From positions 62,001 through 126,000 of the forward strand of contig NZ_VYWO01000003.1 of NCBI RefSeq assembly GCF_008726925.1: 64,000 nt of DNA. Direction: 5' to 3'. This document shows positions 1-8,885 of this stretch, piece by piece (position 1 is the first letter of the stretch; each line of letters starts with the position of its first letter). This DNA comes from Aerococcus sanguinicola. Its GTDB lineage: Bacteria; Bacillota; Bacilli; Lactobacillales; Aerococcaceae. Both the position numbers and the translations under genes were made by a program. The notes under the pieces were generated by a model. That model was not told the DNA's origin. It saw nothing but the letters and a program-made list of their open reading frames with translations, and made no database searches.

Positions 1-2163
1 GACGCCAGAGTGGTAGGTCTTGAGGTAGTTGGTCAGACCTTTTGGATTGATGACCCAGCCGAAGCCTTGGCCGGTGAAGACGTCGCCTTTTTGGCCGTTG
101 GGGTCGCTTGGGTACATTGGGGTGTTGCGGATGAGGGTATCGAGGTTGAAGTCGACATCCTTAGAGCCTAAAAGCATGGCAGATGCAGCGCCGGCACAGC
201 CCCATGGTGCGAAGACGGGTTTGTATTGGCTGACATAAGGCACATGGTTGAGGACGCGTTCAGGGGCGATGGCCTTGGCGTCGATCCAACCGCGCGTTCC
301 GTCGGCTAGGGTGATGTTAACCCAGTCGGCCCGGTTAGTGGAGGCTTCTTGGTTGACGGTCACGGTTTGTCCGGTGTATGCCTTCATTTGGCCCCGTGAC
401 TTGATGGTTTCAAAGCCTGGGATGCCCCAAGGTTTGGAGTCTAAGGTATGGTTGCCGTGGGTGAGGCGGGCGGAGTAGTTGACATTCTTAGGTTGAGCAG
501 TGTAAACATCCACTTGGCCCTTGGTTAAGCCGGCCCGGTCGAACCAGCCGCTGGTCCCGTCAGCTAGGGTAATGTAGGCCCAGTCGGCACGGTTGGTGGA
601 GACTTCGCTACTTACCTTGACTTGGTCGCCGGTATGGCGTTTCATGTCTGAGCGGCTAGCGATGGTTTTGTAGCCTGGAATTCCCCAAGGTAGGGTATCG
701 AGGGTATGGTTGCCGTTCGAGATGGTAGCGGTGTAGTTGACTGATTTTTCAGGACTGGTGTAGCTATCGACCTTGCCCCGGGTCAAGCCCTTGATGTCGA
801 ACCAGCCGCTGGTCCCGTTAGCCAGGGTGATCAGTGCCCAGTTGGCCCGGTTGGTGGAGACTTCTTGTTTAACTTGGACACGTTCACCTTGGTGAGCTTT
901 CATGTCTGAGCGGCTAGCAATGGTCGTGTAGCCAGGAATGCCCCATGGGAGGGTGTCTAAGGTGTGGTTACCGTCAACGATGGTCGCCACATATTTAACG
1001 TCCTTGTGGGCAGAGGTGTAGTCATCGATCCCGTTGCGGCGCTTAGGACCATGGCCTGCTTTGAGGCCGGCACGGTCGATCCAACCTTCTAGCCCATCCT
1101 GGAAGGTCACATAGGCCCAATTTGCCCGTGTGGTGGACACTTCTTTAGAGACTTGGACGTTTTGGCCGCGACGGGTCTTCATTTGGGCCCGGCTGCGGAG
1201 GGTTTGGTAACCTGGGATCCCCCAAGGCTTGCTGTCTAAAGTATTGTCGCCGTCAGTGAGGTGGGCGGTATAATTCACATCCTTAACCGCGCTGGTGTAA
1301 GCATCGCCTACGCGTTGGACGCCCTTGACATCGATCCAGCCGGTCACTTTGCCGTCGAGGCTATCGATGTAGACCCAGTTCGCGCGTTCGGTCGAGACCC
1401 CTTGGCTGACCTTGACAGAGGTCCCCACTAAGTTCTTGTAAGCGTTACGGCTGACCAGGTTTTGGTAGTCCTTGGTTCCCCATGGCTTGGAGTCGATGGT
1501 GTGGTTGCCCACCAAGCGGCCATAGTAGTTCAAGCTCTCCACATCGGAGGTATAGCGGTCGAAAGGCAATTTCTTGCTTAAGGCTTTGCGGTCTACCCAA
1601 CCTGCCAGGCTATCTTGGAAGTTGATATAGGCCCAGTCGGCGCGCTCGGTTGAGATGTAGTAGGAGACCTTGACCAAGTCGCCTTGGCGGTCCTTCAAGT
1701 TGGCGCGGATGGTTTCATAGCCTGCGGTACCGTAAGGACGGGTATCCAGGGTATGGTTGCCGGATTGGAGGGTCATCCATTCATCGGTCGCTTGGAGCTG
1801 GCTGGTATATTTTTCACCACTTTGGTTCTGGGTATCTAGCTTGGGTTGGCTGACCTTGGTTTTTTCCTTGCCAACTACAATTTCGGGCTGCTTGTCGAGG
1901 TCGCCCGCATAGTAGCCTGCTTGGCCGCTTGCCTTTTCCGTCTTTTCAACAGGAGCAGGGGCTTCCACAGTTTCCCTTGCGCTAGCTTCGTCCACGGCTG
2001 GTGCTTGGTCTTGGCCAGTTAGGCTCGTGTCTTCAGCTTGGGGCTGGAGGCTTTCTTCGTTTTGGGCATCGGTCGCCAGTTCATCTGCCGCTACAGCTTC
2101 AGGGCTATAGAGGAAGGCGGCTAAGGCGAGGTTAGACGCCAAAAGTAGGTGTGTTTTCTTCAT
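1..2163 (-). CDS. Secreted GW-repeat protein with C39-like peptidase domain (partial, C-terminus off window)
   Basis: Reading the minus strand from an ATG at 2163 gives 721 codons without a stop, so the gene is cut by the window edge. A good RBS (AAGGAGAG) precedes the ATG. Residues 1-25 form a signal peptide (MKKTHLLLASNLALAAFLYS, then an AVA-AD cleavage site). Residues about 27-127 are an acidic, low-complexity linker. Residues about 128-635 hold six tandem GW/SH3-like modules of roughly 75-80 residues, each ending in GW(V/I/F)D followed by a basic or Ala/Gly-rich tail and containing variants of NHTLDxxPWGIPGY. GW modules in Listeria and staphylococcal proteins bind lipoteichoic acid. After them comes VPYVSQYKPVFAPWGCAGAA; Cys656 fits the nucleophile of a C39-like (papain-fold) peptidase. 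I infer a wall-associated protease or amidase-like enzyme. Whether a further anchor follows cannot be seen. Confidence 0.85.
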   Translation of the reverse strand, partial: MKKTHLLLASNLALAAFLYSPEAVAADELATDAQNEESLQPQAEDTSLTGQDQAPAVDEASARETVEAPAPVEKTEKASGQAGYYAGDLDKQPEIVVGKEKTKVSQPKLDTQNQSGEKYTSQLQATDEWMTLQSGNHTLDTRPYGTAGYETIRANLKDRQGDLVKVSYYISTERADWAYINFQDSLAGWVDRKALSKKLPFDRYTSDVESLNYYGRLVGNHTIDSKPWGTKDYQNLVSRNAYKNLVGTSVKVSQGVSTERANWVYIDSLDGKVTGWIDVKGVQRVGDAYTSAVKDVNYTAHLTDGDNTLDSKPWGIPGYQTLRSRAQMKTRRGQNVQVSKEVSTTRANWAYVTFQDGLEGWIDRAGLKAGHGPKRRNGIDDYTSAHKDVKYVATIVDGNHTLDTLPWGIPGYTTIASRSDMKAHQGERVQVKQEVSTNRANWALITLANGTSGWFDIKGLTRGKVDSYTSPEKSVNYTATISNGNHTLDTLPWGIPGYKTIASRSDMKRHTGDQVKVSSEVSTNRADWAYITLADGTSGWFDRAGLTKGQVDVYTAQPKNVNYSARLTHGNHTLDSKPWGIPGFETIKSRGQMKAYTGQTVTVNQEASTNRADWVNITLADGTRGWIDAKAIAPERVLNHVPYVSQYKPVFAPWGCAGAASAMLLGSKDVDFNLDTLIRNTPMYPSDPNGQKGDVFTGQGFGWVINPKGLTNYLKTYHSGV

Positions 2164-2211
2164 AGGTCTCTCCTTCGATTAATATCTGATTAAGTTTACA
2201 CAATCGCATTT

Positions 2212-2240
2212 ATTATAGGCAATCCCCGCCACAAAAACAA
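2212..2240 (-). promoter_or_regulatory. Promoter of the GW-repeat gene
   Basis: On the minus strand TTGTTT (2235-2240) and a perfect TATAAT (2212-2217) are separated by 17 bp, and lie about 50 bp upstream of the ATG. Confidence 0.65.
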
Positions 2241-2273
2241 GGCCCAAAGCCCGGCCTGACGGAATTTTATAAG

Positions 2274-2297
2274 CTCCTAATAATGTCGTTTAGGAGT
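2274..2297. other. Inverted repeat between divergent promoters
   Basis: CTCCTAA and TTTAGGAG are separated by 7-8 bases in the 345-bp gap between the GW gene and asd. It has no T-run, so it is more operator-like than terminator-like. The rest of the gap (2298-2430) shows no gene. Confidence 0.3.
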
Positions 2298-2430
2298 AAA
2301 AATGATAAAATGATGAGAATGCCACACATTTCTTAAACAAGGGCCCGGCTTTTTTCCAGGAGAAAGGAGAGGGACTGGGACAAGCCAGCGCTTAAAAATT
2401 CATAAAAAGCCCGTCTTTGTCTGACAAATA

Positions 2431-2439
2431 TGATACAAT
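2431..2439 (+). promoter_or_regulatory. Extended -10 promoter of asd
   Basis: TGATACAAT is an extended -10 (TG-n-TACAAT). No good -35 is present at 17 bp. It lies about 70 bp before asd, and the short leader leaves no room for a lysine riboswitch. Confidence 0.5.
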
Positions 2440-2508
2440 AAGGCTATTAATAAAAAAATCATGAGAGGGCTATGAGACGGCCTTCGGATAGAAAAGTGAG
2501 GAAGAGCT

Positions 2509-3552
2509 ATGACTAAAGAATATACTGTTGCGATCGTGGGTGCTACTGGGGCTGTTGGGGAACAATTGTGTGACTTACTGCCCCAAGCCCAAATCCCTGT
2601 GAAAGATGTGAAACTTCTCGCCTCTGCCCGGTCAGCTGGTAAGACTCTGGCTGTGGGCGACAAGACCTATGAAGTGGAAGAATTAACGGAAGACTCCTTC
2701 GATGGGGTAGACATCGCCATCTTCTCTGCTGGCGGGGCCCTCTCGGAAAAATTCGTCCCAGCGGCGATTAAGGCAGGTGCGGTGGCTATCGACAACACCT
2801 CAGCCTTCCGTATGGACCCTGATACGCCATTGGTAGTCCCAGAAGTCAACCCAGAAGCCTTGAAGGACCACAACGGCTTGATTGCCAACCCGAACTGCTC
2901 CACCATCCAAATGGTAGCGGCCCTCAAGCCAATCCACGATGCTTACGGGCTCAAACGCGTGATTGCATCGACCTACCAAGCGGTATCCGGTGCGGGTGCG
3001 GAAGCCATTGAAGAAACCTTGGCCCAATCCAAGGCAGTGGTGGAAGGGAAGGAAGTCCCTCAAGCTGAAGTCCTACCTTGTGCAGGGGATGAAAAGCACT
3101 ATCAAATGGCCTTCAATGTCCTGCCACAGATCGACAAGTTCCAAGACAACCATTACACCTTCGAAGAGATGAAGATGACCAATGAAACCAAGAAGATTAT
3201 GGGGCTCAAGGACCTGCCTGTTTCCACCACTTGCGTCCGCGTGCCTGTACTTCGTGCACATTCTGAGAGTGTTTATATTGAAATTGGCGAAAATAATGTT
3301 ACAATTGAAGCGATACAAGATTTATTGCGCCAAGCCCCTGGCATTGTGGTCGAAGACGATATCCAAAACCAAGTCTACCCACAAGCCATCAATGCAGAAG
3401 GGAAGAAGGAAACATTTGTCGGCCGGATCCGTAAAGATTTGGATGTTCCCAATGGCTTCCACCTCTGGATTGTTTCCGATAACTTATGGAAGGGTGCGGC
3501 CTTGAACTCTGTGCAAATTGCTGAAGAGATGATCAAGCAAGACTTGATTTAG
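2509..3552 (+). CDS. asd: Aspartate-semialdehyde dehydrogenase
   Basis: This 347-residue protein has the usual length of the family. It carries the N-terminal NADP-binding motif [10 protein letters not shown] (residues 11-20) and the active-site segment NPNCSTIQM with the catalytic Cys at 130. The substrate-binding region includes [16 protein letters not shown]. It reduces aspartyl phosphate to aspartate semialdehyde in the cytosol, the branch step to lysine/diaminopimelate (cell wall), threonine and methionine. The ATG follows GAGGAAGAGCT. No other pathway gene is adjacent and the gene has its own promoter, so it appears monocistronic, followed by a repeat fragment and then rnjB. Confidence 0.95.
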   Translation: MTKEYTVAIVGATGAVGEQLCDLLPQAQIPVKDVKLLASARSAGKTLAVGDKTYEVEELTEDSFDGVDIAIFSAGGALSEKFVPAAIKAGAVAIDNTSAFRMDPDTPLVVPEVNPEALKDHNGLIANPNCSTIQMVAALKPIHDAYGLKRVIASTYQAVSGAGAEAIEETLAQSKAVVEGKEVPQAEVLPCAGDEKHYQMAFNVLPQIDKFQDNHYTFEEMKMTNETKKIMGLKDLPVSTTCVRVPVLRAHSESVYIEIGENNVTIEAIQDLLRQAPGIVVEDDIQNQVYPQAINAEGKKETFVGRIRKDLDVPNGFHLWIVSDNLWKGAALNSVQIAEEMIKQDLI

Positions 3553-3604
3553 ATCACTTGAATTAAAATCTTTTATCGCCTTAGTGCTAGTCAATTGATC
3601 AGTC

Positions 3605-3645
3605 AAGGACCAAGTTCAAAAGCGAAAGGAATGCTCATCAGCACC
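3605..3645 (-). repeat. A-element fragment (L end only)
   Basis: The segment AAGGACCAAGTTCAAAAGCG and the following AGGAATGCTCATCAGCACC match the L end of the A repeats (inverted), with the rest missing. Confidence 0.6.
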
Positions 3646-3695
3646 CTATAAAAAAGTAAAATAAGATTTTAAAATAAAGACTAGTTTCAGAAGCA

Positions 3696-3728
3696 AGCAC
3701 TCATGCCGGATTAGAGGGTTGGAGTGCT
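3696..3728 (+). terminator. Possible terminator or hairpin before rnjB
   Basis: AGCACTC and GAGTGCT are separated by 19 bases and followed by the T-rich CTGTTTCTGTCT. This is weak as an intrinsic terminator. Confidence 0.3.
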
Positions 3729-3767
3729 CTGTTTCTGTCTAGGGATAATTCATTTAAGGAGGTTTCT

Positions 3768-5471
3768 ATGAGCGAAATAAAATTTATTTCCTTGGGAGGC
3801 GTCCGTGAGAATGGGAAGGACATGTACATTGTTGAGATCGATGACATGATCTATATCCTGGACTGCGGACTTGTCTACCCACCCAATGAAATGTTAGGGA
3901 TCGATGTGATGATTCCTGACTTTACATACCTAAAAGAGAATGAGGACCGGATTGCCGGGGTCTTCTTAACCCACGGCCATCCCGATGCCATCGGGGGTCT
4001 GCCTTATCTCTTAAAAGAAGTCCAAGTCCCTGTTTTTGGGACGGAGTTGACGATTGAACTCTTGAAGGTGATGAGCCGGTCCGTCGGCGTGAAGAATTTC
4101 AAGGACTTCCATACCATTGATGACGATAATGAGATTGATTTTGGCGATGTGGTAGTCAGCTTCTTCAAGACCACCCATTCCCTGCCAGACTCAGTCGCCA
4201 TTGTCCTGAAAACATCCGAAGGCAACATTGTCTATACCGGCGACTTCAAGATGGACGCCTCAGTGTCCAAAGACTACGCCACAGACTTTGCCCGGATTAC
4301 CCAGGTGGCTGAAGAAGGGGTCTTGGCCCTGCTCAGTGAATCCAGCAAGGCTGCTTCCTACTTCGAGAATGCCTCTGAAGTAGTGGTTAAGGAGTCTCTC
4401 CAGGATGAAGTCCTGAAGGCAGAAGGCCGGGTCATTGTGTCTGCCGTGGCCTCCAATCTGATGCGCCTCCAGCAGATCATTGACGTGGCCCAGTCAACCG
4501 GCCGCCATATCTTCCTCTCAGGCGAGGCCCTGGAACAAATTATCGATGTGGCCATCCGCCTGGACAAGCTCAAGCTGCCAAGCAAGGACCTGATCCAACG
4601 CACGGAACAATTGGGCAACTACAAGGATGAAGAGATTATTATCCTTGAGACCGGTAAGTCCGGCGAGCCCCTCTATGCCCTCCAACGCATGGCCAAGGCC
4701 CGGGGCAATAAGCAGCTCAAGATCAAGGAAGGCGACCTGGTTATCCTAGCCACCACCCCGAATACCGACATGGAAAAGGTGGTTCCAGAAACCAAGGACA
4801 TGGTTTACCGGGCAGGAGGCCATACCCTGGAACTCTCTTCCAAGTACCATACCTCCGGCCACGCTTCGCCTAAGGACCTGCAGTTCATGCTGTCGATCCT
4901 GAAGCCCAAGTACCTGCTCCCTGTATCGGGGGAATACCAACTCATGCATGCCCACAAGCAATTGGCTGAGCAGATTGGTTTTACGGACGACCAAATCTTC
5001 CTCTTGGACAAGGGCGATGTCCTGACCTACAAGGACGGCAAGATGACCCTTGGCCAGCAGGTTCCCGCCAGCAATGTCCTCATCGATGGATCTGGTATTG
5101 GCGATGTCGGTAACATCGTGCTCCGCGACCGGACCATGCTGGGTGAAGACGGGATCTTCGTGGTTGTCCTGACCATTTCCCGCCGTGAAGGCAAGATTTT
5201 GGCTGGACCAGAGATCATTTCCCGGGGCTTTATCTTCATGAAGGAAAGTGAAGACCTGCTCCAAGAATCGAGCGAGCGTGTCCGCCGGGTCGTCCTTGAG
5301 AACCTGGAAGACAAGAACTTCCAATGGTCCAAGCTCAAATCCGGTATCCGGGACGAATTAGGTAAATTCCTCTTCAAGCAAACCAACCGCCGCCCCATGA
5401 TCCTCCCTGTGATTATGGAAGCTTCCAATTACCGCAAGGGACGCAAGAAGAAGGGCGGAAAGAAAGGATAG
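3768..5471 (+). CDS. rnjB: Ribonuclease J2 (degenerate active site)
   Basis: This 567-residue metallo-beta-lactamase/beta-CASP RNase matches RNase J length and layout. The zinc-binding motif HxHxDH of active RNase J reads H69-G-H71-P-D73-A74 here, and the late PV/IHGEY motif reads PVSGEY, so two metal-ligand histidines are replaced. SGHASPKDLQ (beta-CASP) and TGDFKMD are retained. Such substitutions are characteristic of the J2 paralogue, which partners catalytic J1 in mRNA and rRNA decay. J1 would be elsewhere in the genome. The lysine-rich C-terminus (RKGRKKKGGKKG) suits RNA binding. The RBS AAGGAGG sits 6 bases before ATG. It is only 3 bases from the downstream thiT-like gene, so the two are probably co-transcribed. 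Confidence 0.9.
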   Translation: MSEIKFISLGGVRENGKDMYIVEIDDMIYILDCGLVYPPNEMLGIDVMIPDFTYLKENEDRIAGVFLTHGHPDAIGGLPYLLKEVQVPVFGTELTIELLKVMSRSVGVKNFKDFHTIDDDNEIDFGDVVVSFFKTTHSLPDSVAIVLKTSEGNIVYTGDFKMDASVSKDYATDFARITQVAEEGVLALLSESSKAASYFENASEVVVKESLQDEVLKAEGRVIVSAVASNLMRLQQIIDVAQSTGRHIFLSGEALEQIIDVAIRLDKLKLPSKDLIQRTEQLGNYKDEEIIILETGKSGEPLYALQRMAKARGNKQLKIKEGDLVILATTPNTDMEKVVPETKDMVYRAGGHTLELSSKYHTSGHASPKDLQFMLSILKPKYLLPVSGEYQLMHAHKQLAEQIGFTDDQIFLLDKGDVLTYKDGKMTLGQQVPASNVLIDGSGIGDVGNIVLRDRTMLGEDGIFVVVLTISRREGKILAGPEIISRGFIFMKESEDLLQESSERVRRVVLENLEDKNFQWSKLKSGIRDELGKFLFKQTNRRPMILPVIMEASNYRKGRKKKGGKKG

Positions 5472-5474
5472 ATT

Positions 5475-6068
5475 ATGCAAGCATCACAGCGATTCATGAC
5501 AATCATTGAAGGCTTCTTACTGGCGTTACTGGCTGGGCTCTTGCAGCTGGTCTTCCCCGCTGAACTGGGGGAGACGGGACTGAGCCTGGAGATGGGACTC
5601 GTCTTGATTCTCTTCTACGCCTTCCGCCGGGGCCCCTTGCCAGCCTGCCTGGCAGGTGCTTTGGTGGGCTTAATCCAGCTCTACCAGGTGCCTGACGCAC
5701 TGACCAACTGGCCCCATAGCCTAGCCTTGGTCCTTGCCTCAGCCGCTGTCGGTTTAGCCGGACTCTTCGCCCGCAACCTCCAGCGAACCTTGCATAATCG
5801 ACGGATGTCTTCAGTCTATCTCAACCTAGTCACCGGTTCCTTCATTGGTGTCCTCTGCTACTTTATCTGTCGCTTCATCGACCAGGCCCTCGTCCAAGGC
5901 GCCGCCCTAGCCGAAGCCTTCCGCAGCAACGGACTCAGCTTCCTCCTCAACCTAGGCATCGCCCTCGCCATCCTGGTCGTCACCCTCAACGTCTCAGCCA
6001 AATACTTCATCCCCCGCTACACCAAATACATCTCCCGCAAAGAACGCTCAAGACTCTTGAATGACTAA
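5475..6068 (+). CDS. Membrane protein, probable ThiT-type thiamine ECF substrate-binding subunit
   Basis: The protein is 197 residues, almost entirely hydrophobic with about six membrane spans. The segment GLVLILFYAFRRGPLPACLA, followed by GALVGLIQLY, resembles the characteristic ThiT stretch (small-residue helix, FALRRG, G-rich helix, GLLQ). ThiT is the S-component that binds thiamine for an energy-coupling-factor transporter whose ATPases are encoded elsewhere. A basic tail (RYTKYISRKERSRLLND) ends the protein. No TPP riboswitch is visible upstream, but thiN (thiamine pyrophosphokinase) occurs at 20342. It could instead be another S-component or a MreD-like protein. A B repeat begins at the base after its TAA. 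Confidence 0.55.
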   Translation: MQASQRFMTIIEGFLLALLAGLLQLVFPAELGETGLSLEMGLVLILFYAFRRGPLPACLAGALVGLIQLYQVPDALTNWPHSLALVLASAAVGLAGLFARNLQRTLHNRRMSSVYLNLVTGSFIGVLCYFICRFIDQALVQGAALAEAFRSNGLSFLLNLGIALAILVVTLNVSAKYFIPRYTKYISRKERSRLLND

Positions 6069-6186
6069 AGGGTGTGAGACTTGGCGCTTAGGCTCGGATG
6101 ATTGGAGCAAGTCAGAATAAGAGCGAAGCATTCGCTCGTTTCAGACTTGTGAAATCACTCCGAGCCTGCCAAGTCGAACCCGACTA
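6069..6186 (+). repeat. B element 1
   Basis: It starts AGGGTGTGAG immediately after the thiT-like stop and ends CGAACCCGACTA. Stems: P1 GACTTGGC/GCCAAGTC, P2 AGGCTCGGA/TCCGAGCCT, P3 AAGTCAGAA/TTCAGACTT (one mismatch), P4 GAGCGAA/TTCGCTC. Confidence 0.9.
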
Positions 6187-6189
6187 CAA

Positions 6190-6309
6190 AGGGTGTGAGC
6201 AAAGGCGTTTAGAAAGGGATGACTGGAGGCAAAGCGGATAAGAGCGGCTGCAAGCCGGTCGTTCCACTTTGCTGAAGTCACTCCCTTTCTGCCTTTGCGA
6301 ACCCGACTA
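6190..6309 (+). repeat. B element 2
   Basis: It has the same ends and unpaired bases as its neighbour but wholly different stems: P1 GCAAAGGC/GCCTTTGC, P2 AGAAAGGGA/TCCCTTTCT. It is followed at 6310 by the first bases of a further, degenerate copy. Confidence 0.9.
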
Positions 6310-6461
6310 GGGTGAGAGGGCACGCGTTGCCTCTGAGAGCAGATAAGAGCTCGTCAATTGACATTCGCATAGCTTGAACGCCAATTGATCCTTAAGCCTT
6401 CACTTTTTCCAAGCGTATTCCAAAACAATCTGACCAATCCAACCAAAATACTTCATAATCC
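6310..6461. other. Gene-free stretch with degenerate B remnant
   Basis: A few bases resembling a B left end (GGGTGAGAGGGCACGCG) start the stretch, then no recognisable feature or ORF. Confidence 0.4.
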
Positions 6462-6766
6462 AAAAAGAGGCCGAAGCTTTGTGGTTCTTTATTTTTTAGT
6501 ATTGGTGATCGACGGCTCCTTAAAAATGGACCAGAAAATTATTTTTGAGCAGTAATGAAGCGTTGAATTAGGCCCTTAGCCATGATTAGCAAGCGAAGCG
6601 AATTACGGTTCGTAGGCTTTAGCCGTACGAACCGTTTGAGTCTCGCTAGGTGAGGGACCTTGGCCCGAACCGATGCCATGGCTTTTTAAGGGCCAAATTC
6701 AAAAGCGGAATGGATGCTCACCAATACGATTTAAGTTTGAGCCATCTTTGTCTCGGCCTCTTTTTT
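6462..6766 (+). terminator. Split terminator interrupted by an A element
   Basis: AAAAAGAGGCCGA (6462-6474) is exactly complementary to TCGGCCTCTTTTT (6753-6765), with the T-run in the second arm. An A element lies between them. It reads as an intrinsic terminator whose loop received the insertion. The second arm also overlaps the cls ribosome binding region (AAGAGGTG). Confidence 0.45.
6547..6722 (-). repeat. A element (tip module only)
   Basis: It runs from the R end (GAGCAGTAATGAAGCGTTGAA) to the L end (TTCAAAAGCGGAATGGATGC then TCACC). The internal tip hairpin is perfect: ACGGTTCGTA/TACGAACCGT. Confidence 0.85.
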
Positions 6767-6779
6767 AAGAGGTGACTGC

Positions 6780-8258
6780 ATGTTAGAAACAACCCGAACG
6801 GTTTTAGCCAATTTATTTTCGCTCTTCATTATTGCCAATACCATCCTGGCCATCTTCACGGTCTTCCGGCAGCGTCGGCCCGTGACTTCCATCTGGGCCT
6901 GGCTCTTGGTTCTGATCCTCCTGCCAGGTTTTGGCTTTATCCTCTATTTCTTCGTGGGACGCCGCTTGTCCGACGATAAGATTTTTTCCCTGTCCCAGCA
7001 ACAGGTCATGGGGATGAGCAGCCTGGTTGATAAATATATGGATGACGATGGGGTGCACCGGGACTTGAAGGCCTATCCCTCCAGCCAGCAGAGTCTGATC
7101 AAGCTCTTCTACCAGACGGATGATGCCCTCCTGACCAATAGTAATGACGTGGACCTCTATGTGGATGGTAAGGCTAAGATGGCCCAACTTCTGGAAGATA
7201 TCCGCCAGGCTAAGGACCATATCCACATCCAGTACTATATCTTCAGCTCTGACGAGATGGGCTCGCAAGTGGTCGAAGCCTTGGCCGAACGAGCAGAAGC
7301 GGGGATCAAAGTCCGCCTGCTCTATGACCCCCTAGGCAGTCGGAAGCTCAGCCGCAAGGACCTGAACCGGCTCCAAGAGGCGGGGGCGGAAACCTCGGCC
7401 TTCTTTAGCCGGGGCTTTTGGCTGATTGACCTGCGCCTCAACTTCCGCAACCACCGCAAGTTGGTGATTATTGATGGGAAGCTCGGCTATATCGGTGGCT
7501 TCAATGTGGCCAAGGAATATATTGGCTTGGGGCCGCTAGGTTATTGGCGGGACACCCATCTCCGGGTCCGGGGCGAGGCAGTCCAAGCCCTGCAGACCCG
7601 CTTTATCCGCGACTGGTGTGCTTCCATGGATTATAGCTACGATGACTTCCTTGAAATCTCCGACGATGCCCGGCTCTATTTTCCTGTGGTGGACGAGGCA
7701 GACCATGGCCATGTGCCTATGCAGATTGTCTCTAGTGGGCCGGAAGACGATACGGACCAGATCAAACTCGGCTACATCCAGTTGATCAATTCAGCCGAAC
7801 ACTCCCTCTACATCCAGACCCCTTATTTTATTCCGGATGAGAGTGTCTATGAAGCCTTAGAAATTGCGGCACTCTCAGGGGTCGAGGTCCATCTGATGAT
7901 CCCTTGCAAGCCCGACCACCCCTTCGTCTACCGGGCGACGGAGTACTACTGCCGGGAGATTATCGATAAGGGCGTCCATGTTCACCGCTATGACAAGGGC
8001 TTCCTCCATTCCAAGGTCGTGATTGCGGATGATGATGTGGCTAGTGTGGGGACCGCGAACTTCGATATCCGGTCTTTCAGCCTGAACTTTGAGGTCAACG
8101 CCTTCGTCTACGACAAGGACCTGGTCGCCAAATTAAAAGCGGCCTACCAGGATGACTTAAAGGTATCGACGGACTTGGATGCGGCCTACTTCGACCAGCA
8201 ATCCTGGTTTAAGAAACTCCGCCAGAACCTCTCCCGCCTCCTATCGCCCATTCTATAG
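6780..8258 (+). CDS. cls: Cardiolipin synthase
   Basis: The 492-residue protein has two N-terminal membrane helices (about residues 5-25 and 33-55) followed by two phospholipase-D catalytic motifs: NHRKLVIIDGKLGYIGG and, near residue 405, HSKVVIADDDVASVGTANFD, each HxKx4D. It condenses two phosphatidylglycerol molecules to cardiolipin and glycerol at the inner face of the membrane. Length and order fit ClsA-type enzymes of Firmicutes. The ATG follows AAGAGGTGACTGC; that RBS can pair with the T-rich arm of the split terminator just upstream, which might affect translation. The gene is monocistronic with a strong terminator after it. Confidence 0.95.
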   Translation: MLETTRTVLANLFSLFIIANTILAIFTVFRQRRPVTSIWAWLLVLILLPGFGFILYFFVGRRLSDDKIFSLSQQQVMGMSSLVDKYMDDDGVHRDLKAYPSSQQSLIKLFYQTDDALLTNSNDVDLYVDGKAKMAQLLEDIRQAKDHIHIQYYIFSSDEMGSQVVEALAERAEAGIKVRLLYDPLGSRKLSRKDLNRLQEAGAETSAFFSRGFWLIDLRLNFRNHRKLVIIDGKLGYIGGFNVAKEYIGLGPLGYWRDTHLRVRGEAVQALQTRFIRDWCASMDYSYDDFLEISDDARLYFPVVDEADHGHVPMQIVSSGPEDDTDQIKLGYIQLINSAEHSLYIQTPYFIPDESVYEALEIAALSGVEVHLMIPCKPDHPFVYRATEYYCREIIDKGVHVHRYDKGFLHSKVVIADDDVASVGTANFDIRSFSLNFEVNAFVYDKDLVAKLKAAYQDDLKVSTDLDAAYFDQQSWFKKLRQNLSRLLSPIL

Positions 8259-8263
8259 TACAA

Positions 8264-8303
8264 GAAAAAAGCTGCCCTCAAACGGAGAGGACAGCTTTTT
8301 TTT
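8264..8303 (+). terminator. Terminator of cls
   Basis: AAAGCTGCCCTC/GAGGACAGCTTT stem followed by eight T residues. Confidence 0.9.
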
Positions 8304-8312
8304 AATGATTTA

Positions 8313-8375
8313 GATGGTGCAGGTGAGCATACGTTGCGCTTTTGAATTTGCCCTTAAATGGTCAGAGCTTCAAGA
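8313..8375 (+). repeat. A-element fragment (L end)
   Basis: GGTGCAGGTGAGCATACGTT and then GCGCTTTTGAATTTGCCCTT match the L end. The element decays after about 60 bp. Confidence 0.6.
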
Positions 8376-8417
8376 ATGGCTGGATAGGCCCGTGCTAACT
8401 TTCAACTAGCAGCTCGG

Positions 8418-8676
8418 TTTGTAAGTAGAGAGTGGTCAACTTGCGAATGGCGCTCTTGTTAGCAAGTAGGATCGCGGCAACTTTCGAATGTAGGCCTCGT
8501 TAGCAAGTAGGGTCGCACCAAGTCGCAAACGGAGCTCTGATTAGCAAGTAGGATCGCGCCAAGTCGCAAACGGAGCTCTGATTAGAAAGTAGGATCGCAC
8601 CAAGTAGCAAACAGAGCTCTGATTAGCAAGTAGGATCGCACCAAGTAGCAAACAGGTTCTCGATTAGCAAGCAGCC
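8418..8676. repeat. Tandem array, period 41 bp, about 6 units
   Basis: Units start GATTAGCAAGTAGGATCGC and end CAAACGGAGCTCT, at 8458, 8499, 8539, 8580, 8621 and 8662, after a more divergent unit at 8418. The period is 41 bp (one unit 40). No ORF spans it. Confidence 0.85.
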
Positions 8677-8695
8677 TACTCCCTCACCATAATGA

Positions 8696-8727
8696 AAACA
8701 AGCTAGCAAGGGCCTTGCTAGCTTGTT
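8696..8727. terminator. Strong hairpin after the 41-bp array
   Basis: ACAAGCTAGCAAGG/CCTTGCTAGCTTGT is a 14-bp stem. There is no clear T-run on either strand. It could terminate the minus-strand YolD-like transcript about 160 bp further on. Confidence 0.5.
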
Positions 8728-8885
8728 AATCTTTACTTGATATGTTAATCATTGTGCTTGCCCCTGTATGGGACTCATTTATCAGATAGGGAGTGATTTC
8801 GTGAGTTGGGAACGTGCAAGCAGAGCTTGTCCTTATCCCGACTGACTCCAAGAATCAAAGCTGAACGCTTTTGCGGTCACCCTCC

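Noticed and set aside
29..478. Two plus-strand open frames of 69 and 76 codons
   Set aside because: They are antisense to the repeat-rich GW protein gene, which has a signal peptide, RBS and promoter.
2440..2508. Lysine riboswitch in the asd leader
   Set aside because: The leader is only about 65 bases, too short, with no recognisable conserved helices.
4746..5324. 192-codon minus-strand open frame inside rnjB
   Set aside because: It is a shadow of a G+C-rich gene in antisense, with no RBS or promoter; rnjB is a clear family member.
6069..6309. Rho-independent terminators in the B elements
   Set aside because: The stems are long but lack T-runs, and separate terminators with T-runs follow some clusters (10969, 43711, 61856).
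8418..8676. CRISPR array
   Set aside because: The units are contiguous 41-bp direct repeats without unique spacers, and there are no cas genes nearby.
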